Source of the DNA: Jiella sonneratiae
GTDB taxonomy: Bacteria > Pseudomonadota > Alphaproteobacteria > Rhizobiales > Rhizobiaceae
NCBI RefSeq assembly: GCF_017353515.1
Contig: NZ_JAFMPY010000008.1
Coordinates: 141,995-205,994, forward strand
Length of the DNA: 64,000 bases
Reading direction: 5' to 3'
Numbering within the stretch: the first letter of the stretch is position 1; the number at the start of each line of letters is the position of its first letter. The notes beneath the pieces were generated by a model that worked only from the letters and a program-made list of their open reading frames with translations, did not search any database and was not told the origin of the DNA. Position numbers and translations under genes: made by a program. Positions 29,456 through 37,990 of the stretch are shown in pieces.

Positions 29456-30721
29456 TCACTCCCATCCGCCGCGCTTCAGGCGGCGCAGCCGCTTCTCGAG
29501 CTTGTCGAGATTGTCCGCGGCGGTGCCGCGGCCCGCCAGCGTCTCGTTGACGGCGGTCCAGAACTCCTTGGACACCTCGTTGTACTGCTTCTTGGTGGGC
29601 GCCGAGGGCCTCGGCACGGCGTTGTCGACCACTTTGCCCCAGGAAGCGACGATCGGTTGGGCCTTGGCGATGTCCGGGTCGTCGTAGAGTTCCGGAATGG
29701 TCGGCAGCCGCGACTGGTTGACCGCGCGCTCCTTCTGCGCCCGCTCCGATCCGAGGAACTTCACGAGATCGATCGCCGCGTCCTTGTGCTTGGAGTATTT
29801 CGACACGGCGAGATTCCAGCCGCCGAGGCAGGCGGCGGAGTTCCCGCCCTCGCCGGCCGGCAGCGGCACCACGTCGAACTTGCCCTTCACGGCCGAGTCG
29901 GCGCCGTTCGACAGCGCGAAGGCATAGGGCCAGTTGCGCATGAAGACGGCATTGCCCGTCTGCCAGACGCCGCGCGACTCCTCTTCCTTGTAGGAGAGCA
30001 CGCCTTCCGGCGCGATGGTGCCGATCCAGCCCTTGGCCATGTCGAGGGCGGCCGCCGCCTTGTCGTTGTTGATGGTGATGTCGCCCTCCGGCGAGACGAT
30101 GCGCCCGCCGCCGCTCGAAGCGACCCATTCCAGCCCGTCGCAGGTCAGCCCCTCATAGGGAGCGCCCTGGAAGACGAAGCCGGTGAGCTGGGTGTTGCCG
30201 GCCTCGTGCTCCTTCTTGACGATCTCTTCGGCGGTCTTCGTCAGGTCCGACCAGGTCTTCGGCGGCTCCTTGCCGTATTTTTCCAGAAGATCCTTGCGGT
30301 AGTAGAGCGCCGGCGCGTCGGTAAACATCGGGAAGGCGACGAGCTTGCCGTCGACGGTCTGGGATTCGATGATCGAGGGAATGTGCTTGGGGATCTCGTC
30401 CTTCATCGCGTCCTTCAGGTCGACGAAGCTCGCGGCGAGCTGTGGCGCCCAGATCACGTCGGTGCGATAGACGTCGACATCCTCATTGCCGGCGGAGAGC
30501 CACAGGCGGTACTGGCCGAACTGGTCGGTCGTCGAGGCGGGCATCTCGACGATCTTCACCGTGTTGCCGGACTGCTTCTCGTATTCGTCGAGCTGCATGC
30601 GCAGTTCGGAAATGTCCTTGCCGACCGCGCCGGAGACCAGCGCGAGTTCTTCTGCGCTGGCCGCGCCGCCCGAAAGCATGACGCCCGCCGCCAGGGTGGC
30701 GGCCACGTTGCGGAAACCCAT
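29456..30721 (-). CDS. aglE: Alpha-glucoside ABC transporter periplasmic binding protein
   Basis: A 421-residue binding protein of the MalE cluster (family 1) with a signal peptide (residues 1-23, GGAASA). Recognisable parts are the N-lobe VDVYRTDVIWAPQLAASFVDL, YYRKDLLEKYGKEPPKTW, and AVFMRNWPYAFALS in the ligand region. It should capture alpha-glucosides in the periplasm for AglF, AglG and AglK. ATG 30721 follows GGGAGGAAG at ideal spacing. It is the first gene of the operon; the regulator (aglR in Sinorhizobium) is not adjacent. Confidence 0.88.
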   Translation of the reverse strand: MGFRNVAATLAAGVMLSGGAASAEELALVSGAVGKDISELRMQLDEYEKQSGNTVKIVEMPASTTDQFGQYRLWLSAGNEDVDVYRTDVIWAPQLAASFVDLKDAMKDEIPKHIPSIIESQTVDGKLVAFPMFTDAPALYYRKDLLEKYGKEPPKTWSDLTKTAEEIVKKEHEAGNTQLTGFVFQGAPYEGLTCDGLEWVASSGGGRIVSPEGDITINNDKAAAALDMAKGWIGTIAPEGVLSYKEEESRGVWQTGNAVFMRNWPYAFALSNGADSAVKGKFDVVPLPAGEGGNSAACLGGWNLAVSKYSKHKDAAIDLVKFLGSERAQKERAVNQSRLPTIPELYDDPDIAKAQPIVASWGKVVDNAVPRPSAPTKKQYNEVSKEFWTAVNETLAGRGTAADNLDKLEKRLRRLKRGGWE

Positions 30722-31046
30722 CCGACTTCCTCCCATCCCATCCATTGCCGCCGTCGCGGCGGATCCGGGCGCGTCTTTGCGACGTCTGGTGATCGGAGGC
30801 TTGCGGCGATCTTCATGCCGCCGTCGCCGGCGTGCCGGCCCGTTCCTCCCATCCTGCCCTGAAAGAACAGCTAGCCACAGGAATTCGAAAGGCAAGTTCC
30901 CGCCGCGCACGCATTCTGAAATTCCGAAACCCTCGGCAGCAGCGCTCTGCCGTTGCGGAACATCGCCGACGTCGCACGCGTCACCGCGGCAGCCGGCGCC
31001 CTCGCAAAGGGCCCCGGCGCTTCTGCGTTCGGGGATGCTCCCCGCG
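30722..31046. other. Intergenic region between agl and urt operons
   Basis: It holds the promoter of the agl operon on its left side, with a short AT-richer stretch around 30870-30930, and the untranslated end of urtE on its right. A small hairpin CGGGGATGCTCCCCG lies 10-25 bases after the urtE stop on the minus strand, but it lacks a U-tract. No LacI-type operator was recognised. Confidence 0.4.
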
Positions 31047-31742
31047 TCAGACGGTCAGGTGCTTGCGGACCGCCGGATCGTCGAGGCCCTCGGCCGGGCC
31101 TTCGAAGACGATCTCGCCGCGGTCCATGACATAGACCTTGTCGGCGAGTTCGCGGCAGAAATCGAGATACTGTTCGACGAGCAGGATGGCGATGCCGGCC
31201 TCGGCTTTGAGGAAGCGGATCGCCCGGCCGATGTCCTTGATGATCGAGGGCTGGATGCCCTCGGTCGGCTCGTCGAGGACGAGGAGCCGCGGGCGGGTGA
31301 CCAGCGCCCGGCCGATGGCGAGTTGCTGCTGCTGGCCGCCGGAAAGGTCGCCGCCGCGCCGCGAAAGCATGTCGTTCAGCACCGGGAACAGCTCGAAGAC
31401 GTGATCGGGGATCGAGCGGTCCGATGCCTTGAGCGGCGCAAAGCCGGTCTGGAGGTTTTCCTTCACCGTCAGGAGCGGAAAGATCTCGCGCCCCTGCGGC
31501 ACGAAGCCGATGCCCCGCCGGGCCCGCGCATAGGGCGCCTCGCGGCCCATCACCTCGCCGTCGAGGGCGATCTCGCCGCGCCGGACCGGCTGCTGGCCGA
31601 CCACGGCCCTGAGCAGCGAGGTCTTGCCGACGCCGTTGCGGCCGAGGACGCAGGTGATCTCGCCCTTTCTTGCCGCCACCGAGACGTTCCGGAGCGCCTG
31701 GGCGGCACCGTAATAGAGATCGACGTTCGAGACGGTCAGCAT
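31047..31742 (-). CDS. urtE: Urea ABC transporter ATP-binding protein UrtE
   Basis: A 231-residue ATPase of the LivF group. Walker A GRNGVGKTS is near residues 34-42, the signature DLSGGQQQQLAIGRAL near 134, and Walker B LLVLDEPTEGIQPSII near 154; TEGIQPS is typical of UrtE. It is the last gene of urtABCDE. A palindromic repeat fills the 223 bases between it and urtD. Confidence 0.9.
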   Translation of the reverse strand: MLTVSNVDLYYGAAQALRNVSVAARKGEITCVLGRNGVGKTSLLRAVVGQQPVRRGEIALDGEVMGREAPYARARRGIGFVPQGREIFPLLTVKENLQTGFAPLKASDRSIPDHVFELFPVLNDMLSRRGGDLSGGQQQQLAIGRALVTRPRLLVLDEPTEGIQPSIIKDIGRAIRFLKAEAGIAILLVEQYLDFCRELADKVYVMDRGEIVFEGPAEGLDDPAVRKHLTV

Positions 31743-31804
31743 GGACGGAATTCCTCCGTGGCGCCGTCGGCTCTCTCGGTCGCGAGGCGTAAAGCCTTGA
31801 CGGT

Positions 31805-31919
31805 CGTCATCCCGGCCTTGACCCGGGATCCATTCAAAGTCATCGCCACCGCCTGTTCGGAACCGAATTGGATGCGTGCTCGGCAGAGGCATGGATCCCG
31901 GGTCAAGCCCGGGATGACG
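31805..31919. repeat. CGTCATCCCGG palindromic element between urtD and urtE
   Basis: The left arm CGTCATCCCGGCCTTGACCC with GGGATCCAT is mirrored by ATGGATCCCGGGTCAAGCCC with GGGATGACG. This motif is common as an intergenic repeat in alphaproteobacteria. Here it lies inside an operon, so it would be transcribed as a long hairpin. Confidence 0.75.
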
Positions 31920-31965
31920 AAGCCGCGAAGGGTCCGGCTATCCGGCAACATGGCAAAAGCAACAG

Positions 31966-33003
31966 TCATCGTCCCAGATACACCTCGATCACCTTCGGGT
32001 CGGCCGACACCTTGTCGAGCGTTCCCTCCGACAGCACCGAGCCCTCGTGCAGGCAGGTGACCTTGACGCCGAGTTCGCGCACGAAATGCATGTCGTGCTC
32101 GACGACGACCACCGACCTGGTGCGGGCGATGTCGCGCAAGAGCCGGGCCGTCTCCTCGGTCTCGGCGTCGGTCATGCCGGCGACCGGCTCGTCGACGAGC
32201 AGCAGCTCCGGGTCCTGGGCGAGCAGCATGCCGATCTCCAGCCACTGCTTCTGGCCGTGCGAGAGGTTGGCGGCGAAGGTCTTGCGCTTGTCCTTCAGGC
32301 GGATGGTCTCGAGGATCGCCTCGATGCGCTGGCGCTCGGCCTCGTCCTTGCGGTGCACCAGGGCGTCGAGCACCGAGCGCGAGCCCGAGAGCGACAGGCG
32401 GATGTTGTCCTCGACCGTGTGGCTCTCGAAGACGGTCGGCTTCTGGAACTTGCGGCCGATGCCCATCGAGGCGATGGCGGCCTCGTCGTGATGGGTGAGG
32501 TCGACGTCTCCGGCGAAGTAGACCTCGCCCCTGTCGGGCCGGGTCTTGCCGGTGATGATGTCCATCATCGTCGTCTTGCCGGCGCCGTTCGGGCCGATGA
32601 TCGCCCGCATCTCGCCCTTCTGGATGACGAGGGAGAGATTGTTGATCGCCTTGAAGCCGTCGAAGCTCTTGGTGACGCCGTTCAGATAGAGCAGCGTGTC
32701 GCGCCGTGCCCGGCCGTTCGCCTCGGCGGCGAGCCGGCGCTCGCGCATCTCCGTCGCGAAGGGATGCGGCGAGACGAAGGGCTCGTCGCGCACCGCCACA
32801 GGCTCCGCCGTTTGCGCCGGCTCCGCCGGCATCGCGTCTGCCGCGGGTCGAACGGCGGCGCCTGCGGCCGGGGCCGGCGGATGGGTCGTGGAGGGCCCTG
32901 CGGCTTCGGCGTAGCCGCCTCCGTCGCCGACGCCGCCCTGCGGCCGGGCGAGAGCCCGGACGTCCTCGGCCACCTTGTCGACCACCTTCGTCGTCGTCGC
33001 CAT
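31966..33003 (-). CDS. urtD: Urea ABC transporter ATP-binding protein UrtD, with N-terminal extension
   Basis: A 345-residue ATPase of the LivG group. The ATPase domain begins only near residue 103 (LLYLNGVTKSFDGFKAI); Walker A GPNGAGKTT is near 133-141, the signature NLSHGQKQWLEIG near 246, and DEPVAGMTDAE near 270, a UrtD hallmark. UrtD proteins are usually near 250 residues, so this one has about 95 extra Ala/Pro/Val-rich residues. The extension is either real and disordered or reflects a start that lies further in, for example MRERRLAAEANG near residue 85. The gene is seven bases from urtC. Confidence 0.88.
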   Translation of the reverse strand: MATTTKVVDKVAEDVRALARPQGGVGDGGGYAEAAGPSTTHPPAPAAGAAVRPAADAMPAEPAQTAEPVAVRDEPFVSPHPFATEMRERRLAAEANGRARRDTLLYLNGVTKSFDGFKAINNLSLVIQKGEMRAIIGPNGAGKTTMMDIITGKTRPDRGEVYFAGDVDLTHHDEAAIASMGIGRKFQKPTVFESHTVEDNIRLSLSGSRSVLDALVHRKDEAERQRIEAILETIRLKDKRKTFAANLSHGQKQWLEIGMLLAQDPELLLVDEPVAGMTDAETEETARLLRDIARTRSVVVVEHDMHFVRELGVKVTCLHEGSVLSEGTLDKVSADPKVIEVYLGR

Positions 33004-33009
33004 CCTCGC

Positions 33010-34167
33010 CTACTCCGCCGGATTGGGGACGGCGTCCTGGCCGCCGGCCTCGCCTTTTTCGGCCGCGCGCGCCCGGCGCGTCGCCCGGAAGGCGTCAAAG
33101 CCGTGATCGATGGTGCCGACGATGCCGCGCGGCAGGACGAGGGTCACGAAGACGAACAGACCGCCGAGCATGAACAGCCAGAACTCCGGCAGCACCGCGG
33201 TGAAGACGGTCTTGCCGTAATTGACGAGAAGCGCGCCGAGGACCGGGCCGATCAGCGTGCCGCGGCCGCCGACGGCGGCCCAGACCACCACCTCGATGGA
33301 ATTGACCGGCGCGAACTCGCCGGGATTGATGATCCCCACCTGCGGCACGTAAAGGGCGCCGGCGATGCCGGCCATCACCGCCGAGACCGTGAAGGCGAAG
33401 AGCTTCACATATTCGGGCCGCCAGCCGATGAAGCGCGTCCGGCTCTCCGCGTCGCGCACGGCGATCATCAGCTTGCCAAGCTTCGAGCGGGTGATCCAGC
33501 CGACGAAAAGGACGGCGATCGCCAGCGCGACGCAGCTGGCGGCGAAGAGCCCGGCGCGGGTCGAGCCCGCCTGGATCGGAAAGCCGAGGATGTCCTTGAA
33601 GTCGGTGAGGCCGTTGTTGCCGCCGAAGCCCATGTCGTTCCTGAAGAAGGCGAGGAGCAGCGCATAGGTCATCGCCTGGGTGATGATCGACAGATAGACG
33701 CCGGTGACGCGCGACCGGAAGGCGAAGAAGCCGAAGACGAAGGCGAGCAGCCCCGGCACCAGCACCACCATCAGGCAGGCGAACCAGAACTGGTCGAAGC
33801 CGGTCCAGTACCAGGGCAGTTCCTTCCAGTTGAGGAACACCATGAAGTCCGGAAGGATCGGATTGCCGTAGACCCCGCGCGGGCCGATCTGGCGCATCAG
33901 ATACATGCCCATGGCGTAGCCGCCGAGGGCGAAGAAGGCGCCGTGGCCGAGCGACAGGATGCCGACATAGCCCCAGACGAGGTCGAGCGCCAAGGCGAGC
34001 AGGGCGTAGCAGACATATTTTCCGAACAGCGGCACCAGATAGGACGGCACGTGCAGCGGATGGCTTGCCGGCAGGAGCAGGTTGGAAGCCGGAACGAGGA
34101 TCGCGGCCGCCAGAACGATGGCGACGAGAATGAAGACCCGCGGGCCGAGGAAGCGGGCAAGGATCAT
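33010..34167 (-). CDS. urtC: Urea ABC transporter permease UrtC
   Basis: A 385-residue branched-chain-amino-acid-type permease (LivM group) with about nine or ten hydrophobic segments. Typical UrtC parts are GYVGILSLGHGAFFALGGYAMGMYLM, NNGLTDFKDILGF, and VVVWAAVGGRGTLIGPVLGALLVNYGKT. Together with UrtB it forms the urea channel. The ATG at 34167 begins a normal family N-terminus; sequence upstream belongs to the palindromic repeat between urtB and urtC. Confidence 0.9.
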   Translation of the reverse strand: MILARFLGPRVFILVAIVLAAAILVPASNLLLPASHPLHVPSYLVPLFGKYVCYALLALALDLVWGYVGILSLGHGAFFALGGYAMGMYLMRQIGPRGVYGNPILPDFMVFLNWKELPWYWTGFDQFWFACLMVVLVPGLLAFVFGFFAFRSRVTGVYLSIITQAMTYALLLAFFRNDMGFGGNNGLTDFKDILGFPIQAGSTRAGLFAASCVALAIAVLFVGWITRSKLGKLMIAVRDAESRTRFIGWRPEYVKLFAFTVSAVMAGIAGALYVPQVGIINPGEFAPVNSIEVVVWAAVGGRGTLIGPVLGALLVNYGKTVFTAVLPEFWLFMLGGLFVFVTLVLPRGIVGTIDHGFDAFRATRRARAAEKGEAGGQDAVPNPAE

Positions 34168-34210
34168 CGGCCGGCCTCCGGCCGGGCGTCGGCGGTGTCC
34201 CACCGGCGAT

Positions 34211-34410
34211 CGCGGTCGGCCTGATCTCCCCCCTTGCGGGGGAGATGGGCGGTAGCCCAGAGGGGGGTCTGCCCGGCGCGGCGATGGCCGAGACCGCCGG
34301 AGGCACAGCCCCGTGTGATTGCAAGGCCCCGCGAGGCGCCCCCCTCTGCCCTGCCGGGCATCTCCCCCGCAAGGGGGGAGATCCGCCAACCCGCAAGGGG
34401 GGAGATCCGC
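34211..34410. repeat. RIME-like palindromic repeat, copy 2, inside the urt operon
   Basis: GGCCTGATCTCCCCCCTTGC and GGGGGAGATGGGCGGTAGCC on the left are mirrored by CATCTCCCCCGCAAGGGGGG on the right. The right end is repeated: CCCGCAAGGGGGGAGATCCGC-like sequence occurs twice (about 34366-34386 and 34391-34410). The copy occupies the 290-base gap between urtB and urtC and is transcribed with the operon. Confidence 0.78.
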
Positions 34411-34459
34411 TTATCGCCCACGCCAACGTCGGCAGTCGTCGTTGTCGATCCGATCCCAC

Positions 34460-36091
34460 TCATGCGTCGACGAACCTTCCCTTCTGGGCGAAGAGGCCGC
34501 GGGGGCGCTTCTGGATGAACAGGATGATCAGGACGAGCACGACGATCTTGCCGAGCACCGCGCCGGCAAAGGGTTCGAGGAACTTGTTGACGATGCCGAG
34601 GGTCATCGCCCCGACCAGCGTGCCCCAGAGATTGCCGACGCCGCCGAACACCACCACCATGAAGCTGTCGATGATGTAGCCCTGGCCGAGATTGGGCGAG
34701 ACGTTGTCGATCTGGCTGAGCGCGACGCCGGCGATCCCGGCGATGCCGGAGCCGAGCGCGAAGGTCAGCGCGTCGACCCAGGGGGTGCGGATGCCCATCG
34801 CGGCGGCCATGCGGCGGTTCTGGGTGACGGCGCGCATCTGCAGGCCGAGCGGCGTCCGGTTGAGGACGAGGAGCAGCGCGGCGAATACGACGAGGGCGAA
34901 GACGATGATCCACAGCCGGTTCCAGGTCACCGACATCAGCCCGACGTCGAAGGCGCCGGACATGAAGTCCGGATTGCCGACCTGGCGGTTGGACGGCCCG
35001 AAGATCGTGCGCACCGCCTGCTGCAGGATCAGCGACACGCCGAAGGTGGCGAGCAGCGTCTCCAGCGGCCGGCCGTAGAGGAAGCGGATCAGGAAGCGCT
35101 CCATCACCAGGCCGACGGCGCCGGAGACGAGGAAGGCGAGCGGCAGAGCGATGGCGAGCGAGAACTCGAACAGGCCCGGCGCGTTGGCGCGGATCACCTC
35201 CTGCACGACGAAGGTCGTGTAGGCGCCGAGCATCACCATCTCGCCATGCGCCATGTTGATGACGCCCATGACGCCGAAGGTGATGGCGAGGCCGATCGCC
35301 GCGAGCAGCAGCACCGAGCCGAGCGAGAGGCCGTACCAGACATTCTGCGCCTGGTTCCAGAAGGCGATGTTGCTCTCGATGGCGGCGATCGCGCTCTCGG
35401 CGGCCTTCTTCGCCGCCGCGTCGCCGGTGGCCGCGGCGAAGGCCGTCAGCTTGTTGAGGGATTCGCGGTCGCCGCGGGCGGCGAGCACCTTGGCGGCTGC
35501 GGCCTTTTCCTCGGCCGGCCGGTCGGAGACGAGGACGGCGCTCGCCCGCGCCTCCTGCATGCGCGTCTTCACCGCCGGGTCCGTCTCGGCGGCGATCGCC
35601 GCGTCGAGCGGCGCGACCATCTCCGGATCGCCCTCGGAGAACAGCGTGTCGGCGGCGCGCATGCGCTGGGCGGGATTGTCGGCCCTCAGCGTCAGCGTGC
35701 CGAGCGCGCCGGTCACGGCGTTGCGGATCGAGTTCTTGACGCGGACCTTCTCGAGGTCGCCCTTGGCGACGGTGCCGGCGCTGTCGCCCGACAGGGGGTC
35801 GAAGATCTCGTAGTCGTCGCCCTTGCGCGTCGCGACGAACACCTTCTCGTCGCTCTTGCGCCAGTAGAGGTCGCCGTCGCGGAGCGCCCGCAGGGCACGG
35901 GCCACCCGCTCGTCGCCGGTCGCGGCGAGTTCGGAGACAACCGCCTCGGTCGCATCGAAGCTCTGCTTGCCGCCGAATTTCTGGACGATGGCGGCGGGGT
36001 CGGCTTCGGGCGTCTGGCCGAAAGCCGCGCCGGGCGCCGCCGAAAGCAGCGCGCCGAGGCACAGGAGCAGCCAGGGAATCAGTCGGTTCAT
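34460..36091 (-). CDS. urtB: Urea ABC transporter permease UrtB
   Basis: A 543-residue protein. A signal-like leader (residues 1-25) is followed by a soluble, Ala-rich periplasmic domain to about residue 240, which is the normal long N-terminal region of UrtB. The LivH-type permease domain follows, with NMAHGEMVMLGAYTTF near 287 and PLETLLATFGVSLILQQAVR near 350. Permease features run to the C-terminal RPRGLFAQKGRFVDA. It forms the urea channel with UrtC. Start at 36091, where the leader begins. Confidence 0.9.
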   Translation of the reverse strand: MNRLIPWLLLCLGALLSAAPGAAFGQTPEADPAAIVQKFGGKQSFDATEAVVSELAATGDERVARALRALRDGDLYWRKSDEKVFVATRKGDDYEIFDPLSGDSAGTVAKGDLEKVRVKNSIRNAVTGALGTLTLRADNPAQRMRAADTLFSEGDPEMVAPLDAAIAAETDPAVKTRMQEARASAVLVSDRPAEEKAAAAKVLAARGDRESLNKLTAFAAATGDAAAKKAAESAIAAIESNIAFWNQAQNVWYGLSLGSVLLLAAIGLAITFGVMGVINMAHGEMVMLGAYTTFVVQEVIRANAPGLFEFSLAIALPLAFLVSGAVGLVMERFLIRFLYGRPLETLLATFGVSLILQQAVRTIFGPSNRQVGNPDFMSGAFDVGLMSVTWNRLWIIVFALVVFAALLLVLNRTPLGLQMRAVTQNRRMAAAMGIRTPWVDALTFALGSGIAGIAGVALSQIDNVSPNLGQGYIIDSFMVVVFGGVGNLWGTLVGAMTLGIVNKFLEPFAGAVLGKIVVLVLIILFIQKRPRGLFAQKGRFVDA

Positions 36092-36155
36092 TGGCGGTCT
36101 CAAGAGGGGTCCTTCGCAGATCGGACGACCGGCCCGATCGAAGAGGAAGCGGATA

Positions 36156-36179
36156 CGGAGCGGCCTTGCGGCCGCTCCG
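36156..36179. other. Hairpin between urtA and urtB
   Basis: CGGAGCGGCC and GGCCGCTCCG form a perfect 10-base stem with a TTGC loop. It is one of two strong hairpins in the urtA-urtB gap. Such structures can stabilise the upstream urtA message or reduce read-through; that role is inferred. Confidence 0.5.
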
Positions 36180-36253
36180 CCCTGCGCTGCTTGGGAGGCT
36201 TCTGCGCGTCGAAGTTCGTGGTTGCCGGCGGGACCGCGCCGGCCGGCGGGATC

Positions 36254-36291
36254 GCGGCGGACCACGGAGGGAGATGACCGCGGTCCGCCGC
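36254..36291. other. Second hairpin between urtA and urtB
   Basis: GCGGCGGACC pairs perfectly with GGTCCGCCGC around an 18-base loop, about 75 bases after the urtA stop on the minus strand. No U-tract follows, so it is more likely an RNA-stability hairpin than a full terminator. Confidence 0.5.
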
Positions 36292-36366
36292 CTTTCGTGC
36301 CGGAGCGTGATTTCTCCCGAGCGGGCCGGTGCCCTGGCCCGCCGGGTCACGCTTGCGGCGCGCTCG

Positions 36367-37680
36367 TCAGTTGGACTTCATCGTGTCGCCGAGGCACTTC
36401 TTCGCCTCGGTGTCGTAGTTGCCGCATTTCAGGTCGACCCAGTCGGCCTCGAGCTTCTTCGATTCCGGCAGGAAGTCGGACCAGGCGTCGCCCGGCACGA
36501 GGTCGTCGGTCTCGGAGACGACGTCGAACTGGCCGTCCTCGTTGATCTCGCCGATCAGCACCGGCTTGGTGATGTGGTGGTTCGGCAGCATCTTCGAGGT
36601 GCCACCGGTGAGATTCGCCTGCTCGGTGCCGGGCAGCGCGGCGATCACCGCGTCCGGATCGGTCGTACCGGCCTTCTCCACCGCCTTCACCCACATGTTG
36701 AAGCCGATGTAATGGGCCTCCATCGGGTCGTTGGTGACGCGCTTGTCGTTGCCGATGAAGGCGTGCCACTTCTTGATGAAGTCCTGGTTCTCCGGCGTGT
36801 CGACGGATTCGAAGTAGTTCCAGGCGGCGAGATGGCCGACCAGCGGGCCGGTGTCGATGCCGGCGAGTTCCTCCTCGCCGACCGAGAAGGCGACGACCGG
36901 GATGTCGGTCGCCTTGATGCCCTGGTTGGCGAGTTCCTTGTAGAACGGCACGTTGGCGTCGCCGTTGATCGTCGAGACCACCGCCGTCTTCTTGCCGGTC
37001 GAGCCGAACTCCTTGATCTTCGAGACTTCGGTCTGCCAGTCGGAGAAGCCGAACGGCGTGTAGTTGACGATGATGTCCTCGGCGGGAACGCCCTTGTCCT
37101 TGAGATACTGCTCGAGGATCTTGTTGGTGGTGCGCGGATAGACGTAGTCGGTGCCTTCCAGCACCCAGCGCTTGACGCCCTCGCCCATCAGATAGTCGAC
37201 CGCCGGGATCGCCTGCTGGTTCGGCGCGGCACCGGTGTAGAAGACGTTGCGCTCGGATTCCTCGCCCTCGTACTGGACCGGGTAGAACAGGATCGAGTCG
37301 AGCTCCTTGAACACCGGCAGCACCGACTTGCGCGACACCGAGGTCCAGCAGCCGAAGACCACGGCCACCTTGTCCTGGCTGATCAGCTCGCGGGCCTTCT
37401 CGGCAAACAGCGGCCAGTCGGACGCCGGATCGACGACGACGGGCTCGAGCGGCCGGCCGAGCAGGCCGCCCTTCTTGTTCTGCTCGTCGATGAGCATCAG
37501 CATGGCGTCCTTGAGCGTCGTCTCGGAGATCGCCATGGTGCCGGACAGCGAGTGAAGGATGCCGACCTTGATCGGCTCGCCGCTCGGCTTGGCGTCGGCG
37601 GCGAGGGCCCCGCTCACGCCGAACGCGGCGATCGTCGCGGCCGCCGCCGTCTTCTGCATCCATCTGATGGCTGAATTCAT
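36367..37680 (-). CDS. urtA: Urea ABC transporter substrate-binding protein UrtA
   Basis: A 437-residue periplasmic protein with a signal peptide (residues 1-27, SGALAA). UrtA hallmarks follow: IKVGILHSLSGTMAISET, VVFGCWTSVSRKSVLPVF, FYPVQYEGEE and VLEGTDYVYPRTTN. It binds urea for import through UrtBCDE. The ATG is preceded by TGGAGGTCAAAG, a strong ribosome site. The promoter region holds a sigma-54 element and an NtrC-like box, so expression is expected under nitrogen limitation. Confidence 0.93.
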   Translation of the reverse strand: MNSAIRWMQKTAAAATIAAFGVSGALAADAKPSGEPIKVGILHSLSGTMAISETTLKDAMLMLIDEQNKKGGLLGRPLEPVVVDPASDWPLFAEKARELISQDKVAVVFGCWTSVSRKSVLPVFKELDSILFYPVQYEGEESERNVFYTGAAPNQQAIPAVDYLMGEGVKRWVLEGTDYVYPRTTNKILEQYLKDKGVPAEDIIVNYTPFGFSDWQTEVSKIKEFGSTGKKTAVVSTINGDANVPFYKELANQGIKATDIPVVAFSVGEEELAGIDTGPLVGHLAAWNYFESVDTPENQDFIKKWHAFIGNDKRVTNDPMEAHYIGFNMWVKAVEKAGTTDPDAVIAALPGTEQANLTGGTSKMLPNHHITKPVLIGEINEDGQFDVVSETDDLVPGDAWSDFLPESKKLEADWVDLKCGNYDTEAKKCLGDTMKSN

Positions 37681-37731
37681 CTTTGACCTCCAGTCGATCC
37701 GGGCCCGTTTGCCGGCCTCGATCGACGATGG

Positions 37732-37747
37732 AGCAAAGCCCGTGCCA
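37732..37747 (-). promoter_or_regulatory. Sigma-54 promoter of the urt operon
   Basis: The minus strand reads TGGCACGGGCTTTGCT, an exact match to the -24/-12 consensus TGGCAC-N5-TTGCW. It lies about 50 bases before the urtA start codon, leaving a short leader. Confidence 0.8.
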
Positions 37748-37877
37748 GACCTGACCTCCGGGAAGACGCGGGCCGAAGGGGCAGTGCGGGAAAGGCTTTG
37801 TGAAGGCTTGCGGCGAGTCGGCAGGACAGCGACCGAGGATCGCATCCGCCCGACCGATGCCCAATATCGCGCCACGA

Positions 37878-37894
37878 CGCACAGAATGGGTGCA
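37878..37894. promoter_or_regulatory. NtrC-like enhancer site upstream of urtA
   Basis: CGCACAGAATGGGTGCA fits the NtrC dyad TGCAC-N7-GTGCA with a single mismatch. It lies about 131 bases upstream of the -24 element, a usual enhancer distance. Confidence 0.55.
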
Positions 37895-37990
37895 GAACGA
37901 GCATTCGGGCGGCGGTCCCTGCCCAAGCGCGAGGCGGCGCCTTCTCTCGAAGCGGTCGTCGGGGCTGTCTTCGTGGCGTTCGGCGCGATC

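Noticed and set aside
31019..31040. Hairpin CGGGGATGCTCCCCG after urtE as a terminator
   Set aside because: The stem is short and no T-run follows on the minus strand.
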